From assembly GCF_020216525.1 (NCBI RefSeq), contig NZ_JAIWOY010000001.1:434001-498000 (forward strand): a stretch of 64,000 nt of DNA. Reading direction: 5' to 3'. The translations under genes and the position numbers were made by a program. Source of the DNA: Nocardioides nematodiphilus (GTDB lineage: Bacteria; Actinomycetota; Actinomycetes; Propionibacteriales; Nocardioidaceae). Within the stretch, counting starts at the first letter, position 1, and every line of letters starts with the position of its first letter. Of the stretch, positions 16,615-24,592 are shown piece by piece. The notes beneath the pieces are model-generated. The model was not told the DNA's origin, ran no database searches, and saw only the letters and a list, made by a program, of their open reading frames with translations.

Positions 16615-17343
16615 CTAGATGGCGTCGCGCCGCAGCGGCGAGGCCTCCGCGCCGGCCGTGTACGCCTCGGCGGCGTAGAGCAGCCACGAGTGCATGCCTG
16701 CCTGCTGGCCCGACGCGTAGCCGCGCAGGTTGGACTCGTACTCCGCGCGCAGCGCGAGGTGCCCCGCCTCCGGGACGACCAGCGACGTCGGGTCGACGCC
16801 GCGGGCCACCATCACCAGCCGCTCGGCGGCGCGGGCGACGAGGCCGTTGTGCGATGCGAACGGCGCGACCGTGGCCAGGTCGGCATGGACGATCGAGGCG
16901 AGGATCAGCGCCGGAGTGGTCTTGTCCGTCGACAGGAGGTCGCCGAGGCCGCGCAGCCGAGCGACCTGCTCCGGTCCGCGTGGTCGACCCAGCTCCTCGG
17001 CGGCGAGCGTGCCGGCCGCCGCGATCGCGTGCAGCCGGGCGAACGCCTGCAGCGGCGAGCGCTTCAGCACCGGAACCAGCGAGAGCAGCTCGACGGAGAC
17101 CCGCACGGCATCGGCAGCGATCGCGTCGCCCGCACCGTCGCGCACCTCGGCCAGCGAGGACACCGAGCCCTCGAGCACCGCCGAGGCGTGCGCGCCGCGC
17201 AGCAGTGACTCGCCCGTCATGTCAGGCGAGGTGCGGCGCAGACCGCGGTCGCGCAGCATCACGTCGATGCCGTCGCGCGCCCCGGCGAACGCGGAGTTGA
17301 CGCCCTCGAGCGACACGAGCCAGGCCAGGGGTCCTTCAGTCAC
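16615..17343 (-). CDS. Fic-fold protein with degenerate active site
   Basis: 242 aa. An N-terminal SAVLEG at residues 54-59 fits the Fic inhibitory motif (S/T)xxxE(G/N). The segment VAPFASHNGLVAR at 159-171 aligns with the Fic core HPFxxGNGRxxR, but the catalytic His is Ala160, the first Gly is His165 and the Arg is Leu168. AMPylation is therefore unlikely. Orthologues are often annotated only as oxidoreductase or conserved hypothetical (Rv3662c position); the function is unknown. The GTG start is 8 bases after TACCCT, so it is probably leaderless. Confidence 0.75.
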   Translation of the reverse strand: MTEGPLAWLVSLEGVNSAFAGARDGIDVMLRDRGLRRTSPDMTGESLLRGAHASAVLEGSVSSLAEVRDGAGDAIAADAVRVSVELLSLVPVLKRSPLQAFARLHAIAAAGTLAAEELGRPRGPEQVARLRGLGDLLSTDKTTPALILASIVHADLATVAPFASHNGLVARAAERLVMVARGVDPTSLVVPEAGHLALRAEYESNLRGYASGQQAGMHSWLLYAAEAYTAGAEASPLRRDAI

Positions 17344-17365
17344 GATTCCGAAGGGTACGCGGCGG

Positions 17366-17371
17366 TAGGCT
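17366..17371 (+). promoter_or_regulatory. -10 element of leaderless methyltransferase promoter
   Basis: TAGGCT exactly 7 bases before ATG 17379. The intergenic space to the divergent Fic-like gene is only 35 bp and holds both -10 elements. Confidence 0.65.
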
Positions 17372-17378
17372 GGCCCCG

Positions 17379-18338
17379 ATGACCGATCCCGCCCGCTCGT
17401 TCGGAACCGTCGCCGCCTCGTACGACCGCGGCCGGCCGACCTATCCCCGCGAGGCGATCGAATGGGCCCTCGGGTCGCGGCCGCTCACGGTGCTCGAGCT
17501 CGGTGCCGGCACCGGCAAGCTGACCGAGGTCCTCATCGAGCTCGGACACGACGTCTTCGCCACCGAGCCCGACGAGCAGATGCTCGACCTGCTCTCCGCG
17601 AAGCTCCCCGACGCGCGCGCCACGGTCGGCTCCGCGGAGGAGATCCCCGTCGGCGACCAGACGTACGACGCGGTCATCGTCGGGCAGGCCTTCCACTGGT
17701 TCGACCAGGAGGCCGCTCTGGTCGAGATCAGCCGGGTGCTCAAGCCCGGCGGACGTCTGGTCGTGCTGTGGAACGAGCGCGACAACCGGATCCCGTGGGT
17801 GCGCAAGCTCTCCGCCCAGATCGCCAGCCAGCGCAGCGACGTCGACCCGACCACGGTGATCGACGACTCCGCGATGTACAGCGCGGTCGAGCAGCACGAC
17901 TTCCGGTTCTGGCAGATCGTGAACCGCGAGACGATCCAGGACCTGGTGATGTCCAACTCGCACGTCTCGACCCTCCCGGAGGAGCAGCGCGAGGCCAAGC
18001 GCCGCGATGTCCTGGCCCTCTACGACGACTACGGCCGCGGCATGGACGGCATGCAGCTCCCGTACACGTGCAAGGTCTTCCGTGCGGTCGTCCTCGAGCA
18101 TGCCCGACGCCGCGCGCCCGAGCCGGCGCCGCAGCCGCCCCACCAGCCTGCCTCGGCCATCATCATCGGAGAGCCGGTGCACGTGCCGTCCTCGATGCAC
18201 GACACCGCGATGCGCCTGCCCCGCGTGGTCGTCGACGGCACCGGCACCGGCATCCACCCGCGGCCGCCGGGCAAATCACCGGGCAGATCGCCGGGCGACC
18301 CCGACGGCGACGACCTGGTCCTCATCGACTTCCGCTGA
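17379..18338 (+). CDS. Class I SAM-dependent methyltransferase (small-molecule type)
   Basis: 319 aa. It begins FGTVAASYDRGRPTYP, typical of the UbiE/Methyltransf_11 group. Motif I is VLELGAGTGKLTEVL, the acidic loop TEPDEQML, and motif IV VIVGQAFHWFDQEAALVEISRVLKPGG. The first about 240 residues cover the catalytic domain. The Pro-rich C-terminus (about residues 240-319) looks like a low-complexity extension. The substrate is unknown. It overlaps the convergent chelatase gene by 17 bp. Confidence 0.9.
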   Translation: MTDPARSFGTVAASYDRGRPTYPREAIEWALGSRPLTVLELGAGTGKLTEVLIELGHDVFATEPDEQMLDLLSAKLPDARATVGSAEEIPVGDQTYDAVIVGQAFHWFDQEAALVEISRVLKPGGRLVVLWNERDNRIPWVRKLSAQIASQRSDVDPTTVIDDSAMYSAVEQHDFRFWQIVNRETIQDLVMSNSHVSTLPEEQREAKRRDVLALYDDYGRGMDGMQLPYTCKVFRAVVLEHARRRAPEPAPQPPHQPASAIIIGEPVHVPSSMHDTAMRLPRVVVDGTGTGIHPRPPGKSPGRSPGDPDGDDLVLIDFR

Positions 18339-19035
18339 GCTCCAAGGCCAGCTCGGCGGCGCGATAGCGCGCCGCGACCAGATCGATGACGCGCTCGTGC
18401 ACGCCGATCACGTCGGCCACCATCTCCGCACCCGCGGCGCGGGCGCCGTCGGCACAGCGAGTGGCGAAGAAGCCGGCAGCGAGCAGGTAAGGGGAGACGG
18501 CGTCGCCGGGGCGCACGACGTCCTCGGGGCGCGGACCCAGGCCGCCGAGGGTCGCCAGTCGGACCGGGCCGCCCCAGGCGCCGGAGAGCAGGTCGGCGGC
18601 GCGCTGCAGCTCGGGCAGCGCGGTGGGGTCGTTGGAGCCGGCCGCGACCATTGTCACGGGCTGCCCGCGACGCGCGCCGGCCTGGACGAGCCGCTCGACC
18701 TGCGCGGCGGCCAGGAGCGGGTCCGGCCCCAGCGGCGCGGTCAGGCTCGTCGGACCGTACGCACTCGCGACGGCGTCGGGCAGGTCGACCCGGACGTGGT
18801 AGCCGGTGGTGAGCAGCAACGGGACCACGACGCTCGACCGTTCGACGGTTCCCGCCAGGACGGTGCCGAGCAACGGCTCACAGAGCTCGACGTACGCCAC
18901 GTCGGCCTGCACCCCGCAGCGCTCGCCGGCCAGCTCCGCGATCCGGGCGGCGACGTGGTTGCCGACCGGGTTGCGGGTGCCGTGGGCGACCACGACCAGG
19001 CGCGCCTCAGTCCGCGACGGCGAGGCGGTAGCCAC
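18322..19035 (-). CDS. Sirohydrochlorin chelatase family protein (CbiX/SirB-like)
   Basis: 237 aa. It has the chelatase opening LVVVAHGTRNP with the metal-binding His, and then two repeated CbiX-like halves with VVPLLLTTGYHVRVDLP, whose second conserved His is in GYHV, and MVAAGSNDP in the second half. Given its place after hemD-like, nirD and nirB, it most likely inserts Fe2+ into sirohydrochlorin to make siroheme for the nitrite reductase. Cobalt chelation is the alternative. The GTG start overlaps the upstream gene by 29 bp. Confidence 0.9.
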   Translation of the reverse strand: MATASPSRTEARLVVVAHGTRNPVGNHVAARIAELAGERCGVQADVAYVELCEPLLGTVLAGTVERSSVVVPLLLTTGYHVRVDLPDAVASAYGPTSLTAPLGPDPLLAAAQVERLVQAGARRGQPVTMVAAGSNDPTALPELQRAADLLSGAWGGPVRLATLGGLGPRPEDVVRPGDAVSPYLLAAGFFATRCADGARAAGAEMVADVIGVHERVIDLVAARYRAAELALELSGSR

Positions 19036-20125
19036 GCTTCACCACCGTCTGCACCACGCGCGTGCCGAGGGCGGCGCGCAGCCGCGCCACCGCCATCTCG
19101 ACCGCATGCTCGGAGCCGGCCGTGCCGGAGGGGAGCATCGCCAGCAGGGCCTGCCGGGAGACCACGTTGCCCGGCTGGGCCACGAGCGCCTGCAGCACCG
19201 CCGCCGGGGCCGGGGAGAGCCGCACCTCGACGCCGTCGAGCAGGATGTCGGTGCCGTGCAGCAGCAGGACGTGCCCGCCCGCCAGCTCCAGCGACAGCCC
19301 GGCACGGCGCGACGGCAGCTCGGCCTCCAGGAACTTCACCATCGCCCCGGTGCGCGAGCGCTCCGGGAAGATCGTCGGCACGCCCCACATCTCGAAGGCG
19401 GCCGCGGTCACCGGGCCGACGCAGCAGGCGATCACGTCGGCCTGCAGCGCGGCGATGACGTCGTCGCGGCGCCCGGTCGAGCCGGCGGCGTCCATGAAGG
19501 CGGCGATCGCGGGCGCGGAGGTGAAGGTGACCGCGTCCAGCTCACCGTCGGCGACCTGGTCCACCAGCCCGAAGATCGGCGTCGGGTCCAGGGCCGCCGC
19601 GAGCCGGTAGACGGTCACCGACTCCACGACCGCGCCCTGGCGGCGCAGCGCGTGCGCGACCATCGAGAGCGACTGACCGTGCTCCTGCACCACGATCCGC
19701 TTGCCAGTGAGGTCACGGCCGCGCAGGTGGCGCAGGACGTCGTCGAACTCCTCCGACTCCGGCGTCCACAGCTCGCGCAGGCCGCGGGCCCGCAGGGCGC
19801 CGACGGACTTCGGGCCGCGAGCGAGGATCTCGGCGCGGGCGACCACCTCGACGAGCCGGTCCAGGAGACCCCAGTCCTCAGCGGCCTCGAACCACGCCTT
19901 CATGCCCACGCCGGTGGTGGCGATGAAGATGTCGATGGGTCCACCCAGGACGCGCTCGGTGGCCTCGCGCAGGGCGACCTCGTCGACGCGGTTGGGCTCG
20001 GCCGACAGCGCCGGGGCCCAGGTCACCTTCGCGCCACGGCGCTCCAGCATCTCGACCTGCTCCTCGGCCTTGCGGGCCGCGGTCACGCCGACGTGGAAAC
20101 CAGCGAGGGAGAGAGCGTCGTTCAC
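19007..20125 (-). CDS. Uroporphyrinogen-III synthase fused to a winged-helix DNA-binding domain
   Basis: 372 aa in two parts. Residues about 1-260 are a HemD domain (IFIATTGVGMKAWFE, VTVYRL, VTFTSAPAIAAF, CVGPVTAAAFE). Residues about 280-372 are an OmpR-type winged helix (SPAPAAVLQALVAQPGNVVSRQALL, EMAVARLRAALG, VVKRGYRL). This architecture is known in actinobacteria (Rv0260c). It may both make the siroheme precursor and regulate the nitrate genes. The GTG start has AAGGTGG just upstream and lies 13 bases from the nirD stop. Confidence 0.92.
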   Translation of the reverse strand: MNDALSLAGFHVGVTAARKAEEQVEMLERRGAKVTWAPALSAEPNRVDEVALREATERVLGGPIDIFIATTGVGMKAWFEAAEDWGLLDRLVEVVARAEILARGPKSVGALRARGLRELWTPESEEFDDVLRHLRGRDLTGKRIVVQEHGQSLSMVAHALRRQGAVVESVTVYRLAAALDPTPIFGLVDQVADGELDAVTFTSAPAIAAFMDAAGSTGRRDDVIAALQADVIACCVGPVTAAAFEMWGVPTIFPERSRTGAMVKFLEAELPSRRAGLSLELAGGHVLLLHGTDILLDGVEVRLSPAPAAVLQALVAQPGNVVSRQALLAMLPSGTAGSEHAVEMAVARLRAALGTRVVQTVVKRGYRLAVAD

Positions 20126-20138
20126 GCGTCCACCTTCC

Positions 20139-20501
20139 TCATCGGGCTTCCTTGGGTCCTCCTACGAGGACCATTCCATCCGTGACCACGATCTCGTACG
20201 TCGGCACGGACACCGTCCCGTCGTCGAGACACCGTCCGGTGTGCAGATCGAACGCCTGCTTGTGCATCGGGCTGGCCACGAAGTCGACCGGCTCCCCCGC
20301 GACGGTGCGGGTGCCGACGATGCCGCGAGCCAGCACCGATGCGTGCGAGAAGGGATCGTAGTTGGACAACGCGTACACGTCGCCGCTGTGGGTGCGGAAG
20401 ATGGCGACGGCCTTGCCGTGTACGAGTGCCGTCACGCCGCTCTCGCGGGTGATCTCCTCGAGCGGGCAGACCGGGACGAGGGAGGTGGTGTCCTTGGTCA
20501 T
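20139..20501 (-). CDS. nirD: Assimilatory nitrite reductase small subunit
   Basis: 120 aa, Rieske-like fold without the full cluster ligands, as usual for NirD. Conserved VCPLEEITRESGVTALVHGKAVAIF and FDLHTGRCLDDGTVSVPTYEI are seen. ATG 20501 overlaps the nirB stop as ATGA, which fixes the start. It partners NirB in NAD(P)H-dependent reduction of nitrite to ammonium in the cytoplasm. Confidence 0.95.
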   Translation of the reverse strand: MTKDTTSLVPVCPLEEITRESGVTALVHGKAVAIFRTHSGDVYALSNYDPFSHASVLARGIVGTRTVAGEPVDFVASPMHKQAFDLHTGRCLDDGTVSVPTYEIVVTDGMVLVGGPKEAR

Positions 20502-23044
20502 CGACGCGCACCCCCGACCGGGATGCTCGCGCCGAGCAGGACGGGCTCGTCCGGCCCGGCATCGGGCACGATCTGGCCGCGGGTGGTGCCGAAGCTGATC
20601 GCCGGGTCCGGGACGCCGGGAGCGTTGACGAAGGAGACGAAGCGACGCAGCTTCTCCGGGTCGTTGAGCGTCTCGCTCCACTCGTCGGCGTACGAGTCGA
20701 TGTGCACCGCCATCGCCCGCTCGAGCTCGGCGCCGAGGCCGAGGACGTCGTCGACCACGACGGCGCGGACCCGGTCCAGGCCGCCGTCGACCGAGGCGAG
20801 CCAGGTCGAGGTGCGCTGGAGGCGGTCGGCGGTGCGGATGTAGTACATGAGGAACCGGTCGAGGTAGCGGATCAGCTCCTCGGTGGTCAGGTCGCCGGCG
20901 AGCAGCTGGGCGTGGGCCGGGACGGCGCCGCCGTTGCCGCCGACGTAGAGGTTCCAGCCCTTCTCGGTGGCGATGATCCCGAAGTCCTTGCCGCGGGCCT
21001 CGGCACACTCGCGGGCGCAGCCCGAGACACCGCCCTTGAGCTTGTGCGGGCTCCGCAGACCCCGGTAGCGCAGCTCCAGCTCGATGGCGAGGCCGACGGA
21101 GTCCTGCACGCCGTAGCGGCACCAGGTCGAGCCGACGCAGGACTTCACCGTACGCAGCGACTTGCCGTACGCGTGGCCGGACTCGAACCCGGCCTCGACG
21201 AGCTTGCCCCAGATCGCGGGGAGCTGCTCGACGCGGGCGCCGAAGAGGTCGATCCGCTGGCCGCCGGTGATCTTGGTGTAGAGCCCGAACTCCTCCGCGA
21301 CCTGGCCGATCGCGATCAGGCCGGCCGGGGTGATCTCCCCGCCGGGGATGCGCGGGACGACCGAGTAGGTGCCGTTCTTCTGCAGGTTGCCCAGGTAGGC
21401 GTCGTTGGTGTCCTGCAGGGTCTGTCGGCCCTCGGCGAGCACGTGGCCGCCCAGCTGGCTGGCCAGGATCGAGGCGACGGTGGGCTTGCAGATGTCGCAG
21501 CCGCGCCCGGTGCCGTGGGCGGCGATGATGTCGTCGAAGCTCTTGTAGCCGTGCACGAGCACGACGTCGAAGAGCTCGGCGCGGGTGAGCGGGAAGTGCT
21601 CGCACAGGCTCTTGTCGACGACCTTGCCCTGGGCGGCGAAGTAGTCCTCGACGATCTTCTTGACCTGGGTCTTGCAGGAGCCGCAGGTGGCGCCGGCCTT
21701 GGTCTGGGCGGTCACCTCCGCGGCGGACTCGCAGCCGCCCTCGACGGCCGCCTCGATGTCGCCCTTGGTGACGTTGTTGCAGGAGCAGACCTGCGCCTCG
21801 GCCGGGAGGGTGAGATCCATCGAGCCGCTGCTCGCCGGGAGGATCAGCTCCTCCGGGTTGGCCGGGAGCGGGATGCCCGAGGAGACCATCGGGCGCAGGA
21901 TCCCGTACGCGCTCGCGTCGCCGACGAGGATGCCGCCGAGCAGTCGCTTCCCGTCCTCGCTGATCACGAGCTTCTTGTAGATGCCGGCCACGGCGTCGTT
22001 GAAGACCAGCTCGAGGCAGTCGGGGGTGGCGCCGAACGCGTCGCCGAAGGAGGCCACGTCGACGCCCATCAGCTTGAGCTTGGTGGACATGTCGGCGCCG
22101 GTGAAGGCGCCGCCGCCACCGAGCAGCGCGTCCACGACGACCTCGGCCATCGTGTAGCCCGGCGCCACCAGGCCGTACATCGTGCCGCCGGGGGCGGCGC
22201 ACTCGCCGATGGCCCAGACGTGCTCGTGGCTGGTGGAGCGGCACTGCTCGTCGACCAGGACGCCGCCGCGCTCGGCCAGGTCGAGGCCGGCGGCGCGGGC
22301 GATGGCGTCGCGCGGGCGGATGCCGGCGGAGAAGACCACCAGGTCGACGTCGAGGGTCTCGTCCTCGTCGCGGAAGGCGAGCCCGGTGCAGGTGCCCTCG
22401 CCGGTGATCGCGGCGGTGGCCTTGCTGGTGTGCAGCGTGATGCCGAGGTCGGTGAGGTGGCGCCCGAGGACCTTGCCGCCGGCCTCGTCGACCTGGACGC
22501 TCATCATCCGCGGGTTCATCTCGATGACGTGGGTCTGCAGGCCGAGGCCGCGCAGCGCGTTCGCGGCCTCGAGCCCGAGCAGGCCGCCACCGATGACGGC
22601 GCCGCTGGAGGCGTTCTGGGCCGCGGCGGTGATCGCCTCGAGGTCCTCGATGGTGCGGTAGACGAAGACGTTGTCCTTCTCCACACCCGGCACGGGCGGG
22701 ACGAAGGGGGCGGCGCCGGTGGCCAGGACCAGCTCGTCGTACGCGAGGACGGCGCCGTCGGAGAGGGTGACGGTCTGCGTGGCCGGGTCCATCAGGTCCA
22801 CCGAGGTGCCGAGGATCAGGCGGACGCGGGGATCGTCGTACTCGCCCTCGGGGAGCAGCGAAAGCGCCTCGCTCCCCTTGTCGAACCAGGAGGTGAGGGC
22901 GACCCGGTCGTAGGCCGGCCGGCTCTCCTCACCGATGACGACGATGTCGTGGGTCTCGGTCAGTCCGCGCTCGATGGCGGCCTGCACGAAGCGGTGGCCG
23001 ACCATGCCGTGCCCGACGACGACGAGTGTCTTCCGCGTGTTCAT
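20498..23044 (-). CDS. nirB: Assimilatory nitrite reductase [NAD(P)H] large subunit
   Basis: 848 aa, full length. Order: FAD/NAD(P)H reductase domain (VVVGHGMVGHRFV; NAD fold AVIGGGLLGLEAA), a BFD-type [2Fe-2S] site (CSCNNVTKGD and CGSCK), a second short Cys pair (GCDICK), then the ferredoxin-like and siroheme/[4Fe-4S] domain with CVGSTWC and GCARECAEARG ligands. It reduces nitrite to ammonium. The start is ATG 23044. About 70 bp separate it from the upstream reductase gene and may hold its own control site. Confidence 0.97.
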   Translation of the reverse strand: MNTRKTLVVVGHGMVGHRFVQAAIERGLTETHDIVVIGEESRPAYDRVALTSWFDKGSEALSLLPEGEYDDPRVRLILGTSVDLMDPATQTVTLSDGAVLAYDELVLATGAAPFVPPVPGVEKDNVFVYRTIEDLEAITAAAQNASSGAVIGGGLLGLEAANALRGLGLQTHVIEMNPRMMSVQVDEAGGKVLGRHLTDLGITLHTSKATAAITGEGTCTGLAFRDEDETLDVDLVVFSAGIRPRDAIARAAGLDLAERGGVLVDEQCRSTSHEHVWAIGECAAPGGTMYGLVAPGYTMAEVVVDALLGGGGAFTGADMSTKLKLMGVDVASFGDAFGATPDCLELVFNDAVAGIYKKLVISEDGKRLLGGILVGDASAYGILRPMVSSGIPLPANPEELILPASSGSMDLTLPAEAQVCSCNNVTKGDIEAAVEGGCESAAEVTAQTKAGATCGSCKTQVKKIVEDYFAAQGKVVDKSLCEHFPLTRAELFDVVLVHGYKSFDDIIAAHGTGRGCDICKPTVASILASQLGGHVLAEGRQTLQDTNDAYLGNLQKNGTYSVVPRIPGGEITPAGLIAIGQVAEEFGLYTKITGGQRIDLFGARVEQLPAIWGKLVEAGFESGHAYGKSLRTVKSCVGSTWCRYGVQDSVGLAIELELRYRGLRSPHKLKGGVSGCARECAEARGKDFGIIATEKGWNLYVGGNGGAVPAHAQLLAGDLTTEELIRYLDRFLMYYIRTADRLQRTSTWLASVDGGLDRVRAVVVDDVLGLGAELERAMAVHIDSYADEWSETLNDPEKLRRFVSFVNAPGVPDPAISFGTTRGQIVPDAGPDEPVLLGASIPVGGARR

Positions 23045-23089
23045 GCTGAGGAATCTAGGAACCTTCTGTTCGGTCCAGACGACACCGCT

Positions 23090-23104
23090 GTTACAAGATG
23101 TGAC
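23090..23104 (-). promoter_or_regulatory. Possible GlnR/NnaR-like half-site pair upstream of nirB
   Basis: On the minus strand GTCAC-ATCTT-GTAAC lies about 46 bp before the nirB ATG. GlnR-type sites have similar GTnAC/GnAAC pentamers, but with 6 bases between them rather than 5, so the match is incomplete. Confidence 0.3.
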
Positions 23105-23113
23105 ACGGTCTGC

Positions 23114-24592
23114 TCACGCCCTCACAGGTGCGGGAGCTCCCTGCAGCAGCGCGATGACGGCGCTCACACAGCCGCCGCAGCCGGTGGTGGCGCGAGTGCG
23201 CTCCTTGACGTCGGCGAGCGAGGAGCAGCCCCGGATGCGGCCGGCGGAGACGCCGGCGCAGGCGCAGACCTCGGCGTCGTCGGGCAGCTGGGCAGCGCCC
23301 TCGTCCGCGGCCTGTCGTACGCCCATCAGCAGCTGGCCCGGCTCCTGGGGGCCGAGGACGGTGCCGCGGTCGAAGGCCTGCGTGATGAGCCCGATCCGCG
23401 ACAGATCGCCGATCAGGGTGGCGGCGACGATGACCCCGTCGCGGATGACCAGCTTGCGCAGGCTGCCGTTGACCGGGTTGGAGACCTGAACCACCTCACA
23501 GCCGTCCAGCTCGGCGACCTCACCGGTCGCGCCGACGGTGTCGGCGGGGTCGCCGAGCACGGCGACCTCGAGCCCCGTCGCCCGGAGGCGGGCGACCAGC
23601 TTGTGCCCGTCGTACGTCGTGTCGGCGCCGGTCAGCCGCGCTGCGAGGATGTTGGCCTGGTCCCAGGCCGGCGGGACGAAGCCGCTCGTGCGGCCGTCCA
23701 CCTCGGCGCAGTCGCCGATCGCGTGGATGTGCTCGTCGAAGACCGACGTGAGGGTGTTGTCGACGACGATGCCCTGCGCGACCGCGAGACCGGCGCGGCG
23801 GGCCACGCTGGTGCTCGGGCGACCGCCGGCGGTCAGCACGACCAGGTCGGTGTCGAGGGTGAAGCCGTTGTCGAGCTTGAGCCCGACGCTCCACTCCCCG
23901 TCGGCGTCGGCCGGGTTGTCGATCAGCTTGATCGCGCGCGCCCCGGTGTAGACCGAGGTGTCGAGCGCGGTCAGGCTGCGTTTGAGGATCCGGCCGGCCT
24001 GCTCGTCGACGTGGCTGCGCAGCAGGTGCTCGCCGCCCTCGACGATCTCGGTCTCGACGCCGCGGATCGCGAGCGCGCGGGCGACCTGGAGGCCGAGCAG
24101 TCCCCCGCCGACCACGACGGCGCGGCGCACCCTGCCGGTGGCGAGCAGCTCGAGGAGCCGGGTGCAGTCCTCGAGGCTGCGGAAGGCGTGGACCCGCTCG
24201 TGCAGCATCCCGTCGGGGCCGATCAGCCCGCGGATCGGCGGCAGGCTCGGGATGGCGCCGGTGGCGAGGACGAGGTGGTCGTACGCGACGCGCTCCGCGC
24301 CGGCGAGCACCACCTGCTGCTCGACCCGGTCGATGTCGGCCACCCGCGTGCCGAGGCGCAGCTCGACGCCGTTGTCGGCGTACCACTGCGGCGAGCGCAG
24401 CGTGATCGCATCGGCACGGTGGGTGCCCTCGAGGACGGCGGAGAGCAGGATCCGGTTGTACGGGGCGTGCGGCTCCTCGCCCAGGACGGTGATCCCGGAG
24501 GTGACGCCGCGCGCGACCAGGCCCTCGACGAGCCGGACCGCGGCCATGCCGGAGCCGACGACGACGATCTTCTGCGGTGCCGCCGTGCTCAT
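23114..24592 (-). CDS. FAD-dependent NAD(P)H reductase with BFD [2Fe-2S] domain (nitrate reductase partner)
   Basis: 492 aa. FAD motif VVVGSGMAAVRLVEGL, second Rossmann VVVGGGLLGLQVA, FAD-binding AIGDCAEVDG, and a C-terminal BFD-like domain with CACAGVSAG and TGCGGC. It looks like the front half of NirB without the siroheme domain. Lying directly after the molybdopterin nitrate reductase (ATGA overlap), it is best read as its electron-transfer subunit, as in NasB/NasC-type systems. Confidence 0.9.
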   Translation of the reverse strand: MSTAAPQKIVVVGSGMAAVRLVEGLVARGVTSGITVLGEEPHAPYNRILLSAVLEGTHRADAITLRSPQWYADNGVELRLGTRVADIDRVEQQVVLAGAERVAYDHLVLATGAIPSLPPIRGLIGPDGMLHERVHAFRSLEDCTRLLELLATGRVRRAVVVGGGLLGLQVARALAIRGVETEIVEGGEHLLRSHVDEQAGRILKRSLTALDTSVYTGARAIKLIDNPADADGEWSVGLKLDNGFTLDTDLVVLTAGGRPSTSVARRAGLAVAQGIVVDNTLTSVFDEHIHAIGDCAEVDGRTSGFVPPAWDQANILAARLTGADTTYDGHKLVARLRATGLEVAVLGDPADTVGATGEVAELDGCEVVQVSNPVNGSLRKLVIRDGVIVAATLIGDLSRIGLITQAFDRGTVLGPQEPGQLLMGVRQAADEGAAQLPDDAEVCACAGVSAGRIRGCSSLADVKERTRATTGCGGCVSAVIALLQGAPAPVRA

